A DNA stretch of 31,384 nucleotides from Pelagihabitans sp037969055 (GCA_037969055.1 JBBKWR010000070.1:1-31384); one strand, 5' to 3'. Counted from the stretch's first letter, positions 15,054 through 24,376 are shown. Translations and numbers: made by a program. The notes: generated from the letters alone by a model not told the origin.

Positions 15054-16524
15054 TATGTCTAAGCGACCAAAAGTAGTGATCATCGGCTCCGGATTCTCGT
15101 CCTTATCGGCTGCTTGCTATTTGTCAAAAGCAGGTTATGACGTGTCGCTTTACGAAAAAAACAATACCCTGGGCGGAAGGTGCAGACAATTTATCAAAGA
15201 TGGGTTTACTTTCGATATAGGCCCAAGCTGGTATTGGATGCCCGATGTGTTCGAAAAATTCTTTGAAGACTTTGGCAAAAAAAGATCTGACTATTACGAA
15301 TTGGACAAACTTAGTCCGGCCTACAAAGTATTCTTTTCAGATGATGTGGTTACCATAGGAAACAATATGGAAATCATTGCACGTGAATTCGAACGCATTG
15401 AAAAAGGAAGTGCTATCCATCTTAAAAAATTTATCCAGCAAGCAAAAGTCAATTATGAAATTGCCATCAATAAAATCGTTTTAAGACCTGGGGTTAGCCC
15501 ATTGGAATTGATTACCCCGGAAACTATTGCAAGGGCAGATCAATTTTTAAAAACGATCAGTGGGCAAGTTCGTAAGAAATTTAGAAATCCTAAACTTATT
15601 TCTATTTTGGAATTCCCGGTTTTGTTCCTTGGTGCAAAACCAAGTAAGACCCCTTCCTTTTATAATTTTATGAATTACGCCGATTTTGGATTGGGCACCT
15701 GGCATCCGAAAGGGGGTATGTACCAAATCGTAAAGGCCATGCAGTTGTTGGCTCAAGAATTAGGGGTAAAAATAGTGACCGACTCCCCTGTGGAAAAAAT
15801 TAGGGTTGAAAACGGCAAGGCCGTAGGAATTATTAGTAAAGGAAAGCAAATAAATGCTGATTTTGTGCTAAGCGGAGCCGACTATCATCATACAGAGACG
15901 CTTTTGGATGTTAGGGATAGACAATATTCAGAGGCCTACTGGGAAAGTCGAACCTTTGCGCCATCCTGTTTATTGTTCTATGTGGGAATTGATAAAAAAT
16001 TAAACAATATAGAACATCACAACTTGTTCTTCGATACCGACTTTGAGCAGCATGCCCAAGAAATTTACGATAATCCCGCTTGGCCCTCGGATCCTCTGTT
16101 CTATGCAAATTTTCCTTCCGTCACCGATTCGGGCATGGCTCCCAAGGACTGCGAGAATGGTTTTTTTCTGATCCCAATTGCCCCAAATCTTGAAGATACA
16201 CCAGAACTAAGAGCCCAATATTTCAATATAATCATGGAAAGATTTAAAGAGCGTACCGGTCAAGAAATTCGAAATAATATTATATTTAAAGAATCGTTTT
16301 GTGTTAATGATTTTATTAAAGAATACAATTCATATAAAGGAAACGCCTATGGAATGGCCAATACAATCTTTCAAACTGCCTTCCTGCGCCCTAAACTAAA
16401 AAGCAAGAAAGTCAGGAACCTTTTCTTTACAGGCCAACTTACCGTGCCGGGCCCTGGAGTGCCCCCTTCACTAATTTCCGGAAAATTGGTATCTGAATTA
16501 ATCGATAAAACAGGAAGGTCATGA
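15046..16524 (+). CDS. crtI: Phytoene desaturase (CrtI type)
   Basis: This FAD enzyme introduces double bonds into phytoene to make lycopene at the membrane. The 492 residues open with the dinucleotide-binding motif VVIIGSGFSSLSAACYL (G14, G16) and the LYEKNNTLGGRC stretch, and close with the CrtI signature LFFTGQLTVPGPGVPPSLI followed by SGK. Length matches the family. The start may be the ATG at 15046, overlapping the regulator, or the ATG at 15055, three codons later. crtB follows with an ATGA overlap, so translation is likely coupled. Confidence 0.95.
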   Translation: MNNMSKRPKVVIIGSGFSSLSAACYLSKAGYDVSLYEKNNTLGGRCRQFIKDGFTFDIGPSWYWMPDVFEKFFEDFGKKRSDYYELDKLSPAYKVFFSDDVVTIGNNMEIIAREFERIEKGSAIHLKKFIQQAKVNYEIAINKIVLRPGVSPLELITPETIARADQFLKTISGQVRKKFRNPKLISILEFPVLFLGAKPSKTPSFYNFMNYADFGLGTWHPKGGMYQIVKAMQLLAQELGVKIVTDSPVEKIRVENGKAVGIISKGKQINADFVLSGADYHHTETLLDVRDRQYSEAYWESRTFAPSCLLFYVGIDKKLNNIEHHNLFFDTDFEQHAQEIYDNPAWPSDPLFYANFPSVTDSGMAPKDCENGFFLIPIAPNLEDTPELRAQYFNIIMERFKERTGQEIRNNIIFKESFCVNDFIKEYNSYKGNAYGMANTIFQTAFLRPKLKSKKVRNLFFTGQLTVPGPGVPPSLISGKLVSELIDKTGRS

Positions 16525-17360
16525 AAGCACTTTTTGATAATGTTTCGTACCAATGTAGTAAATTGGTGACCCAATCATATAGCACATCGTTCGCCTTGGC
16601 CACTAAAATGTTAGGGCCATCGATACGTAACGATATCTACAATATCTATGGTTTTGTGCGTTTTGCAGATGAAATCGTAGATAGTTTTATGGAATATGAC
16701 AGGGTGACACTGTTTGAAAAATTCGAGCAAGACCTAGATGATGCCATTGTGCAACGGATAAGCCTTAACCCTATCCTTAATTCTTTTCAACACAGCTACC
16801 ACAAATATGATATCCCGAGACATTTGGTTGATTCGTTCATGAATAGCATGAGAATGGACTTGGACAAGACATGTTACCAGACCGAAAAGGAATACAATGA
16901 TTATATATATGGTTCTGCGGATGTAGTGGGCCTAATGTGTTTAAAGGTTTTTGTAAAAGGCGATATCGACCGCTACGAAAAGTTGAAACAGTCTGCCATG
17001 GCTTTGGGCTCCGCATTTCAAAAGGTAAACTTTTTAAGGGATTTAAAGGCCGATTATGAGGGATTGAACAGAACCTATTTCCCCAACACCAATTTGGCAA
17101 ACCTCGACGAGCCGACCAAAAAATTGATTGTGGATGAAATAAAAGCCGATTTTGCAATGGGGTATGCTGGGATCGGCCATTTGCCGAACGATGCTAAGTT
17201 TGGCGTCTATACCGCATATAGGTACTATGTAAAATTGTTGCAGAAATTGCAGAACACCCCTTCAATGGAAATTAAAAACGCAAGGATCAGGGTTCCCAAT
17301 TACCAAAAATTTGGTCTTTTGGCAAAATCCTATGTGAACTATAAACTGAACTTAGTATAA
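16521..17360 (+). CDS. crtB: Phytoene synthase
   Basis: Condenses two geranylgeranyl diphosphates to phytoene. The 279-residue protein has both Asp-rich motifs of squalene/phytoene synthases: D50-EIV-D54 in FVRFADEIVDSF and N170-xxx-D174-LKA-D178 in FQKVNFLRDLKADYEGL, followed by RTYFP. Its start overlaps the crtI stop (ATGA) and crtZ begins directly after its stop, so the three enzymes are translated from one mRNA. Confidence 0.95.
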   Translation: MKALFDNVSYQCSKLVTQSYSTSFALATKMLGPSIRNDIYNIYGFVRFADEIVDSFMEYDRVTLFEKFEQDLDDAIVQRISLNPILNSFQHSYHKYDIPRHLVDSFMNSMRMDLDKTCYQTEKEYNDYIYGSADVVGLMCLKVFVKGDIDRYEKLKQSAMALGSAFQKVNFLRDLKADYEGLNRTYFPNTNLANLDEPTKKLIVDEIKADFAMGYAGIGHLPNDAKFGVYTAYRYYVKLLQKLQNTPSMEIKNARIRVPNYQKFGLLAKSYVNYKLNLV

Positions 17361-17810
17361 ATGAGCACGATTGTTTCGATTTTGATATTTGTAGGGGTAT
17401 TTTCCTTCATGGAATTCATGGCCTGGTTTACGCATAAATTTATCATGCACGGTTTTCTCTGGAGTCTTCACCAAGACCATCATTTAAAAGACCACGATTC
17501 GTGGTTCGAGCGAAATGATGCCTTCTTTATTTTTTATGCTGTGGTGAGTATGGGATTTTTCTACCTGGCGGTACATACCTCGTTTTGGTATGGTTGGCCT
17601 ATTGGTTTTGGGATCATGGCTTACGGGGCAGCTTATTTTTTGGTACACGATATTTTTATCCACCAAAGGTTCAAGTTATTTCGGTCTGCCAATAATTGGT
17701 ATGCCAAAGGCGTTCGCCGGGCACACAAAATACATCATAAGCATTTAGGCAAAGATAAAGGGGAATGTTTTGGAATGTTGTTCGTTCCTTTTAAGTATTT
17801 TAAGAAGTAG
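17361..17810 (+). CDS. crtZ: Beta-carotene hydroxylase (CrtZ type)
   Basis: 149-residue membrane di-iron hydroxylase that adds 3-hydroxyl groups to the beta-ionone rings, giving zeaxanthin. All four histidine clusters of the family are present: HKFIMH, HQDHH, HDIFIHQR and HKIHHKH, placed between hydrophobic segments. It starts on the base after the crtB stop. It needs cyclised carotenes, but no lycopene cyclase gene lies in the operon or window. The gene ends 4 bp before a convergent gene, which rules out a longer operon on this side. Confidence 0.93.
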   Translation: MSTIVSILIFVGVFSFMEFMAWFTHKFIMHGFLWSLHQDHHLKDHDSWFERNDAFFIFYAVVSMGFFYLAVHTSFWYGWPIGFGIMAYGAAYFLVHDIFIHQRFKLFRSANNWYAKGVRRAHKIHHKHLGKDKGECFGMLFVPFKYFKK

Positions 17811-17814
17811 CTGG

Positions 17815-18369
17815 TTATTTTGCTATTAGCCTATCCAATAGACTTCGAACATGTTTATTGTCCCAGTCTTTGATTTCTTTGGAGCGTACCACCACGACCC
17901 CCTTTTTGTCAATAATGTAGGATGAAGGAACCAAGGAAGTATCAACTGGGGCAGGTTCTCCTATAATCAAATAAGTGATAGGAAAAGTAAATTTTTTTTC
18001 CTGCATAAATTCTTTGACAGGCGGGCGTTCTTCATTGGTAATGATATAGAAATTAACCTTGTCTCCATAATCATCATATAAACTCTGAATTTCCTGTAAC
18101 TCAGCCGCACTGTGTAGATTCCAGGAAGCCCAAAAATTAATAAATACAACCTTGCCCCTAGATCGGTTAAAATTGAAAAAATCCCAATTTTCATCCTTTA
18201 ATTTCCATTCGTAATTAGCAAGGGTTTCTTGTTCCTCAACTGCTATTTCAGTAGGGCTGAACGAGAAAATGCTGTTCAACAAAACCTTGGAGTGATATCC
18301 CAATGGTGTTACAAAAAAGGAAAGTATAAATGCTATTACCAGTAGGGTATAAATGGTTTGCTTTTTCAT
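17815..18369 (-). CDS. TlpA-like thioredoxin-fold protein lacking the CxxC motif
   Basis: 184 residues: one N-terminal membrane anchor (TIYTLLVIAFILSFFVTPLG) and a periplasmic thioredoxin-like domain. The family block is clear: GKVVFINFWASW followed by N84-L-H-S87 where TlpA/ResA proteins have CxxC, then AAELQEIQSLYDDYGDKV, FPITYLI and a cis-Pro region (LVPSSYIID). The codons are AAT and AGT, and the protein has no cysteine at all, so it cannot act as a thiol oxidoreductase. It may be a folding or binding partner. The minus-strand TAGCTTTG at 18387-18394 is a possible -7 element. It is convergent with crtZ. Confidence 0.85.
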   Translation of the reverse strand: MKKQTIYTLLVIAFILSFFVTPLGYHSKVLLNSIFSFSPTEIAVEEQETLANYEWKLKDENWDFFNFNRSRGKVVFINFWASWNLHSAAELQEIQSLYDDYGDKVNFYIITNEERPPVKEFMQEKKFTFPITYLIIGEPAPVDTSLVPSSYIIDKKGVVVVRSKEIKDWDNKHVRSLLDRLIAK

Positions 18370-18390
18370 AGTTACGGGGGAAGCCCCAAA

Positions 18391-18427
18391 GCTAAAAAAC
18401 TCCCAACGATTATCGGAAGTTTTTAGC
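18391..18427. terminator. Dyad between the TlpA-like gene and aconitase
   Basis: GCTAAAAAACTCCC and GGAAGTTTTTAGC form a near-perfect inverted repeat flanked by A/T runs. It lies 70 bp past the aconitase stop on the same strand and could be its terminator, although it also overlaps the likely promoter of the TlpA-like gene. Confidence 0.45.
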
Positions 18428-18496
18428 AGAATTAAATGATGATTATATTTGTAGGTCTAAAATTCTTTTTTAATTTCCACGAGACAATCAATTTAG

Positions 18497-20764
18497 TCAA
18501 GCAGCGCTCTCGCGTTTGATGACGTTTAGCGCGGAACCTTCTTTAAACCAGCCGATCTGTGGGGCATTATAGGTATGGTTTGCTTTTATCCTGTTTTTAC
18601 TTCCGTCGGCATGAACCAGCTCAATGGTCAAGGGTTTCCCTGGAGCAAAATCGGCGATATCCACCAAATTAAAGATATCGTCTTCCAAGATCAAATCATA
18701 ATCGTTTTCGTCGACAAAGGTAAGTGCCAACATCCCCTGTTTTTTGAGATTGGTCTCATGAATCCTTGCAAAAGATTTTACCAGAACGGCCGCAACGCCT
18801 AAAAATCTAGGTTGCATCGCTGCATGTTCCCGCGAAGATCCCTCCCCATAGTTATGGTCGCCGACCACTATAGTCTTGATGCCAGCAGCCTTATAAGCCC
18901 GCTGTGTATCTGGTACGCCGCCATACTCCCCTGTTAATTGATTTTTGACAAAATTGGTTTTTTTGTTAAAAGCATTTACCGCTCCAATGAGCGTATTGTT
19001 GGCAATATTGTCTAAATGTCCTCTATATCGCAACCAAGGCCCCGCCATGGAGATATGATCGGTTGTACATTTTCCAAAAGCTTTGATCAATAATTTCATG
19101 CCCTGAAGCTGATCGTTGCCCAGAGGCAAAAATGGATCTAACAATTGCAACCTTTCAGAACTAGTACTTACTTTTACCTCGACGCCAGAGCCATCGGCAT
19201 CCGGTTCAAGGTACCCTGCATCCTCTACCTCAAAGCCTTTTGGCGGTAATTCAATTCCTCTTGGTTCGTCCAACATTACTTCTTCCCCATCGTCATTTAT
19301 CAATTTATCCTTCATGGGATTAAAATCTAACCTTCCTGAAATAGCAATAGCGGCTACCATTTCCGGTGAACCCACAAAAGCATGCGTGTTGGGATTACCA
19401 TCCGCTCGTTTTGAAAAGTTTCGGTTAAAGGAATGTACGATCGTATTCTTTTCATCGCCTTTCAGATCGCTCCTGTCCCATTGTCCAATACAGGGCCCAC
19501 ATGCGTTCGTAAAGATGGTGGCGCCAAGGTTCTCAAAAATTTGTAACAAACCATCTCGCTCTGCGGTGAACCTAATTTGTTCAGACCCTGGGTTAATGCC
19601 AAAATCAGACTTTGGCTTAATTTTTTTATCGACCGCCTGTTTGGCTATGGAGGCGGCACGGGTTAAATCTTCGTACGATGAGTTGGTACAAGAACCTATT
19701 AGTCCCCAATCGACCTTAATGGGCCATCCGTTTGCCTTGGCCTTTGGGCCCAGTTCCCCAACTGGGGTTGCGAGATCCGGAGTAAACGGACCATTAAGAT
19801 GGGGCCTTAAGGTATTCAGATCGATTTCGATCAGCTGATCAAAATAATCTGATGGGTTTGCATATACTTCCGCATCTGCGGTCAAATGTTCTTTTATACG
19901 ATTGGCGGCATCAGCCACTTCGCTGCGTTCTGTTGCCCTCAAATAGCGTTCCATTGAATCGTCATAGCCAAAGGTAGAAGTCGTGGCTCCTACTTCCGCA
20001 CCCATGTTGCAAATCGTTCCTTTTCCTGTACAGGAGAGATTTTTGGCGCCTTCCCCAAAATATTCTATGATCGCCCCAGTGCCTCCTTTAACCGTAAGTA
20101 TCTGTGCCACCTTTAAAATCACATCTTTGGAGGAAGTCCAACCAGAAATTTTTCCCGTTAATTTTACACCGATCAACTTTGGAAATTTAAGTTCCCAAGC
20201 CATACCTGCCATTACATCAACTGCATCTGCCCCACCAACCCCAATAGCGACCATACCCAAGCCCCCAGCGTTAACGGTATGGGAATCGGTACCTATCATC
20301 ATCCCGCCTGGAAATGCATAATTTTCAAGCACAACCTGATGAATGATCCCTGCACCCGGTTTCCAAAAACCGATACCGTATTTATTGGATACCGATTCCA
20401 AAAAATCGAAAACTTCGGCACTGGTACTGTTAGCCGTTCTTAGATCGGCCGCAGCACCGCTTTTAGCCTGGATAAGGTGGTCGCAATGCACGGTAGTGGG
20501 CACCGCAACTTTAGGCTTTCCTGCCTGCATAAATTGCAGCAACGCCATTTGCGCGGTCGCGTCTTGACAAGCAATGCGATCAGGTGCAAAATCAACGTAG
20601 TCCTTACCCCTAACGAAAGCCTTATTGGGCTTACCATCCCACAAATGTGAGTACAAAATTTTCTCGGAAAGCGTAAGTGGCCTACCAACTATTTCCCGAG
20701 CCTTATTGACACGTTCGCCCATAGTTGCGTACACCTTTTTGATCATATCGATATCAAATGCCAT
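18497..20764 (-). CDS. acnA: Aconitate hydratase, mitochondrial-type
   Basis: Interconverts citrate and isocitrate in the TCA cycle using a 4Fe-4S cluster. The 755-residue protein is of the length of the mitochondrial-type aconitases found in Bacteroidota. Cluster ligands are C359 in GSCTNSS and C422/C425 in NACGPCIGQW; other hallmarks are PTTVHCDHL, GTDSHTVNAGGLG, and in the swivel domain GDHNYGEGSSREHAAM and SFARIHETNLKKQG. The symbol acnA is by family; some annotations use acn. The upstream stretch 20765-20950 holds no gene; a TACCCTTG on minus at 20815-20822 is only a poor -7 match. Confidence 0.96.
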   Translation of the reverse strand: MAFDIDMIKKVYATMGERVNKAREIVGRPLTLSEKILYSHLWDGKPNKAFVRGKDYVDFAPDRIACQDATAQMALLQFMQAGKPKVAVPTTVHCDHLIQAKSGAAADLRTANSTSAEVFDFLESVSNKYGIGFWKPGAGIIHQVVLENYAFPGGMMIGTDSHTVNAGGLGMVAIGVGGADAVDVMAGMAWELKFPKLIGVKLTGKISGWTSSKDVILKVAQILTVKGGTGAIIEYFGEGAKNLSCTGKGTICNMGAEVGATTSTFGYDDSMERYLRATERSEVADAANRIKEHLTADAEVYANPSDYFDQLIEIDLNTLRPHLNGPFTPDLATPVGELGPKAKANGWPIKVDWGLIGSCTNSSYEDLTRAASIAKQAVDKKIKPKSDFGINPGSEQIRFTAERDGLLQIFENLGATIFTNACGPCIGQWDRSDLKGDEKNTIVHSFNRNFSKRADGNPNTHAFVGSPEMVAAIAISGRLDFNPMKDKLINDDGEEVMLDEPRGIELPPKGFEVEDAGYLEPDADGSGVEVKVSTSSERLQLLDPFLPLGNDQLQGMKLLIKAFGKCTTDHISMAGPWLRYRGHLDNIANNTLIGAVNAFNKKTNFVKNQLTGEYGGVPDTQRAYKAAGIKTIVVGDHNYGEGSSREHAAMQPRFLGVAAVLVKSFARIHETNLKKQGMLALTFVDENDYDLILEDDIFNLVDIADFAPGKPLTIELVHADGSKNRIKANHTYNAPQIGWFKEGSALNVIKRESAA

Positions 20765-20950
20765 TATCTTATCTTGTTTAAGTTTTAACTGCTATGGTAA
20801 AATTAAGAAAATACCAAGGGTAAATAAAATTTTTGATCCGTCATTACCATCATTTTGGGAAATTAGCGAAGATCCGCATTTCCTATTGCATTAATCTGAC
20901 CGTAAGATGCCTAAAGTGATGATTTCTAAATGTGAGACATTGAGCTTCAA

Positions 20951-21904
20951 TTATAATAATTTGTTCACAATATCCTCTTCGCTTATACCTTCGGCTTCAG
21001 CCTTATAATTTTTAATGATCCTGTGACGAAGAATACTCATGGCCACCGCTTTTACATCTTCAATATCAGGTGAGAACTTACCATGTATGGCGGCATGTGC
21101 TTTGGCCCCTAAAATTAAGTTTTGGGAAGCCCTTGGACCTGCGCCCCAATCTATGTATTGCTTTACAAAATCAGATGCTCCAATTTCAGTCGGACGTGTT
21201 GAACTGACCAATTTTACCGCATAATCTACAACGTTATCAGGCACTGGAATACGTCGTACCAAATGTTGAACCTCCAATATTTCATCAGCATTGAAAAGGG
21301 CATTGATAATCGGCGTATGGTCTGAGGTAGTGGTCTTTACGACCATTATTTCTTCTGCAATCGAAGGATACTTCAATTCAATTGCGAACATAAATCGGTC
21401 TAATTGTGCTTCCGGCAAAGGGTAGGTGCCCTCCTGTTCAATGGGGTTTTGCGTCGCCAGTACGAAGTAGGGCAACTCCAATTTGTGCTGTTCCCCTGCA
21501 ATCGTCACGGCTCGCTCCTGCATGGCCTCCAATAGTGCCGCCTGTGTTTTTGGCGGCGTTCGATTGATCTCATCGGCCAATATGATGTTCGCAAAAATAG
21601 GCCCTTTTATGAACTTGAAATTACGGTTCTGATCCAGTACCTCACTACCCAATATATCACTGGGCATAAGATCTGGGGTAAATTGAATACGTTTAAAATG
21701 AAGTCCCAGTACTTGGGCAATAGTGCTCACCATTAAGGTCTTGGCCAGACCGGGTACCCCGATCAACAGGGAATGCCCCCCTGTGTAAATCGATAATAGC
21801 ACTTGCTCGATAACCGCCTCCTGCCCGATGATCAGTTTTGCGATTTCTTGCTTTAGGGCACCATGCTTTTTTACAAGATTATTTATTGCGGCTACGTCTG
21901 ACAT
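20951..21904 (-). CDS. MoxR-family AAA+ ATPase
   Basis: 317 residues from the ATG at 21904 (a longer frame exists but would overlap the preceding gene). MoxR hallmarks: Walker A GVPGLAKT at 49-56, FTPDLMPSDILGSEV, Walker B ILADEINRTPPKTQAALLEAM, sensor 1 ATQNPIEQEGTYPLPEAQLDRF. MoxR proteins act as chaperone-like ATPases, often with von Willebrand A-domain partners, which are not next to it here. It is one base from the end of the SurA-like gene and is the last gene of that operon, suggesting a link to envelope protein maturation. Confidence 0.93.
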   Translation of the reverse strand: MSDVAAINNLVKKHGALKQEIAKLIIGQEAVIEQVLLSIYTGGHSLLIGVPGLAKTLMVSTIAQVLGLHFKRIQFTPDLMPSDILGSEVLDQNRNFKFIKGPIFANIILADEINRTPPKTQAALLEAMQERAVTIAGEQHKLELPYFVLATQNPIEQEGTYPLPEAQLDRFMFAIELKYPSIAEEIMVVKTTTSDHTPIINALFNADEILEVQHLVRRIPVPDNVVDYAVKLVSSTRPTEIGASDFVKQYIDWGAGPRASQNLILGAKAHAAIHGKFSPDIEDVKAVAMSILRHRIIKNYKAEAEGISEEDIVNKLL

Positions 21905-21905
21905 G

Positions 21906-23360
21906 TTATTTCTTAAACCAATTGTTGGCGAAATCACAGTCCTTTCGGGAATCATTCACGCTGATGTATGTGTCCTTTATATGTTTGTCCATCCATTTGG
22001 TAATGGCGATGAACTGTTTTTCGGTCAAGGCCAACTGTTGGATTTTCGTATAATCCTTTGAAAAATCTGCAATATGCTCATCGTACCTATTGGTAATTTT
22101 AATGATTTTATAGGATGGGCCTCCCCCGCGTTCATCTTGCTCAAGTATTGGGTAAGATATTTCGTTATCCTTTAAATTTCTAACCTGGTTATAAAGGGTC
22201 GGATCCATTTTGGTGAGTTCAAAACGGGAATCGAAATTGGTGGGATTGCGCAGCAAACCACCATCGAACTTGGTCTCCTTTTCATCAGAAAAATTCAACG
22301 CAGCCTCGGCGAAGGTATATTTGCCGTCCTCAATATGTTGCCGGATCGAATCAAGTTCCATTTTTGCATTGTCCAAGGCGGTTTGGGAAATTACTGGCTG
22401 CAGGATGATATGGCGTACATCCACTTCCTGTCCCCTAATTTTTTCCAAATACATGATGTGCCACCCAAACATGGTCTCAAAAGGTTCGGAAACCTCCCCT
22501 TCCTTCAGACTAAACGCAACATCCTTGAATTCTTTTACCAATCCAGATTGTTTGGTAACACTTTCTATTAGTCCTCCTTTTGACTTTGATCCCGGATCCT
22601 GTGAATACAGAATGGCCTTTACGCTAAAACTGGCATCATTGTCCTCAACATCAGCCTTTATCTTATTCAATTTATCGACAACCTCCTGGATCTCGGCATC
22701 CGTGGGTTTTGGTTTTTTGACGATTTGTGCTATTTCCATTTCAGCTCCGAAAACTGGCCGTTCATTTTCGGGTATTTTACTGAAGAACTGGCGTACTTCT
22801 TCCGGGGTAATCTCTATCTTCTGGACAATATTTTGCTGCATCTTTTCTGACAACATCCGCAGTTTATTGATCTTGTAAAGCTCTTGCCTAAAGCTTTCCT
22901 CATCCTCTTTTTTATAATACTGTATGACTTTTGCGGGAGAACCAATTTGTTGCACCAAAGATTGCCACTGTCGTTCCCCGGTGGCATTTACCTCATCGTC
23001 AGAAACCAAAATACTGTCTTGTACAGCTTGGTGGGCATATAATCGGTCTTCCATTAACTTGCCCAAAAGGCCACATCTGGTGATATCTTCCACAGACGCC
23101 CCTTGGCTACGTAGGTCGATCAGTGTTTTTTCGATATCCGATTCTAAGATAACATAGTCGCCAACCACCGCGGCAATACCATCTAATTTGATCTTTTTAA
23201 AGGTATTGACCGTATCTTTCCTGATACCCATATCTGCCTCCATCGGAAGTTCCGCAGGTTCTACCTGGGTATCCGGTATACTGTCTAATTGTTGCGCCGG
23301 CATAGTGCCCCAAGTTAATAGGCACGATGCTATAACCAATATGCTATTTCTCTGTTGCAT
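21906..23360 (-). CDS. SurA-like periplasmic peptidyl-prolyl isomerase
   Basis: 484 residues from the ATG at 23360, which starts a signal peptide (SILVIASCLLTWGTMPAQ). An N-terminal SurA-type chaperone region (about 45-190; AAVVGDYVILESDIEKTLIDL) precedes two parvulin-like domains: about 200-310 with SQDPGSKSKGGLIE and MFGWHIMYLEK, and about 315-420 with VRHIILQP, FSDEKETKFDGGLLRNP. It should help outer-membrane proteins fold in the periplasm. It overlaps the upstream lipoprotein gene by 17 bp, so the pair is translationally coupled. In SurA of Bacteroidota, two parvulin domains are usual. Confidence 0.92.
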   Translation of the reverse strand: MQQRNSILVIASCLLTWGTMPAQQLDSIPDTQVEPAELPMEADMGIRKDTVNTFKKIKLDGIAAVVGDYVILESDIEKTLIDLRSQGASVEDITRCGLLGKLMEDRLYAHQAVQDSILVSDDEVNATGERQWQSLVQQIGSPAKVIQYYKKEDEESFRQELYKINKLRMLSEKMQQNIVQKIEITPEEVRQFFSKIPENERPVFGAEMEIAQIVKKPKPTDAEIQEVVDKLNKIKADVEDNDASFSVKAILYSQDPGSKSKGGLIESVTKQSGLVKEFKDVAFSLKEGEVSEPFETMFGWHIMYLEKIRGQEVDVRHIILQPVISQTALDNAKMELDSIRQHIEDGKYTFAEAALNFSDEKETKFDGGLLRNPTNFDSRFELTKMDPTLYNQVRNLKDNEISYPILEQDERGGGPSYKIIKITNRYDEHIADFSKDYTKIQQLALTEKQFIAITKWMDKHIKDTYISVNDSRKDCDFANNWFKK

Positions 23361-24237
23361 AAACCTCAAATTCTTTGTCTTTAATTGCCTCATCGATGAT
23401 CTCTGTTTCCAATTTTCTAATGTAGTCTAATCTTCGCCTGCTTAAAATTACCTGCTTGATAGTTGGCGCGATATATGAAAGGGGTGCGATATCATTCGTG
23501 TTGAGCACGTCTACGATTGTGGTCAAATATACCCCCTTTGCGTCCTCCAACTCAAAAAATTGTGATTTTTTTAAGTAACGTTGCTCATTCTCAACGGTCA
23601 AGGGCGGAATTTCGTCAATTACGCGGGACGCACTGATCCAGATGGAATCATTAAAATTGAGCTTTTTAAACTGAATTCCTATCGAATCCAAATAGGCGAT
23701 GTCCCGTACATTAAATCGCTTTAATTTATTAATGACCTCGTCTTTGTTCAAAAACTGTTTGGGAAGTTCTACAAAACGCAGTTGTACCAGCTTTTCCTTA
23801 AGCCTAAAATTTTCCCTTTCCTGATCATAAAAATTGTTCAGCTGGTTTGTAGTCACAGTCGTATCACTTCCTTGCTGAACCAATGCCTCTTTATAGGCAC
23901 GGGTATAGAGATCATTCCGATAATTGGCTACCAAGCCATCGAATTCAGCCAATTTGTCTTCCGGCAAATTAATCTTGGCCTTAGTGAGCAACAATTGTTT
24001 CGAGGCCCAGTTGTTGATGTAGTTGGTTACAAATGAAATACTGTCTTCCTTGGATATGCCCGTACCCAAGAGCGCTGCAATATCGGCCCGGTACAAGTAA
24101 GCCTCCCCAACACGCGCAATTGGCTGTTGGTCTGGTTGTTTTTCAAAAACTCCGTTGCACGACCATAACATGGTTACCACCCAAAAGGCGATAAGGGTTC
24201 GAAAGGCAAGTTTAAGCTCAATCTTTGAAAATTGCAT
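23344..24237 (-). CDS. PPIase-type (SurA N-domain-like) lipoprotein
   Basis: 297 residues from the ATG at 24237. The signal LIAFWVVTMLWSC ends in a lipobox with Cys at 27. The body resembles the N-terminal chaperone part of SurA/PrsA proteins (IARVGEAYLYRADIAALLG; VTNYINNWASKQLLLTKA; LNNFYDQERENFRLKEKLVQLRFVEL, each noted in short form), but I cannot see a clear parvulin domain. An ATG 15 codons upstream lies before and inside the promoter, so it is unlikely to be used. It is the first gene of the operon with the SurA-like protein and MoxR. Role as periplasmic chaperone is inferred. Confidence 0.82.
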   Translation of the reverse strand: MQFSKIELKLAFRTLIAFWVVTMLWSCNGVFEKQPDQQPIARVGEAYLYRADIAALLGTGISKEDSISFVTNYINNWASKQLLLTKAKINLPEDKLAEFDGLVANYRNDLYTRAYKEALVQQGSDTTVTTNQLNNFYDQERENFRLKEKLVQLRFVELPKQFLNKDEVINKLKRFNVRDIAYLDSIGIQFKKLNFNDSIWISASRVIDEIPPLTVENEQRYLKKSQFFELEDAKGVYLTTIVDVLNTNDIAPLSYIAPTIKQVILSRRRLDYIRKLETEIIDEAIKDKEFEVYATEK

Positions 24238-24241
24238 CTTG

Positions 24242-24271
24242 CAAAAATAGCAAATACAGGTTCGTGGACAA
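24242..24271 (-). promoter_or_regulatory. Promoter of the PPIase-SurA-MoxR operon
   Basis: On minus, TTG (24271-24269), exactly 19 bp, then TATTTTTG (24249-24242) match the consensus fully. The start codon is only 4 bp further on, so the mRNA would be leaderless or almost so. Confidence 0.7.
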
Positions 24272-24376
24272 GTGCTCTGCATAATCCTTAACAGATTTTT
24301 ATACCCGTTTTAGAATTTAGTACATTAGTGCGAATGAATTAATTTGTGCGGATACACGAAAAATAATACAAATTTA

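Noticed and set aside
18444..18451. TATATTTG on plus between the TlpA-like gene and aconitase
   Set aside because: It points into the 3' end of aconitase, has no -33 partner and no plus-strand gene follows.
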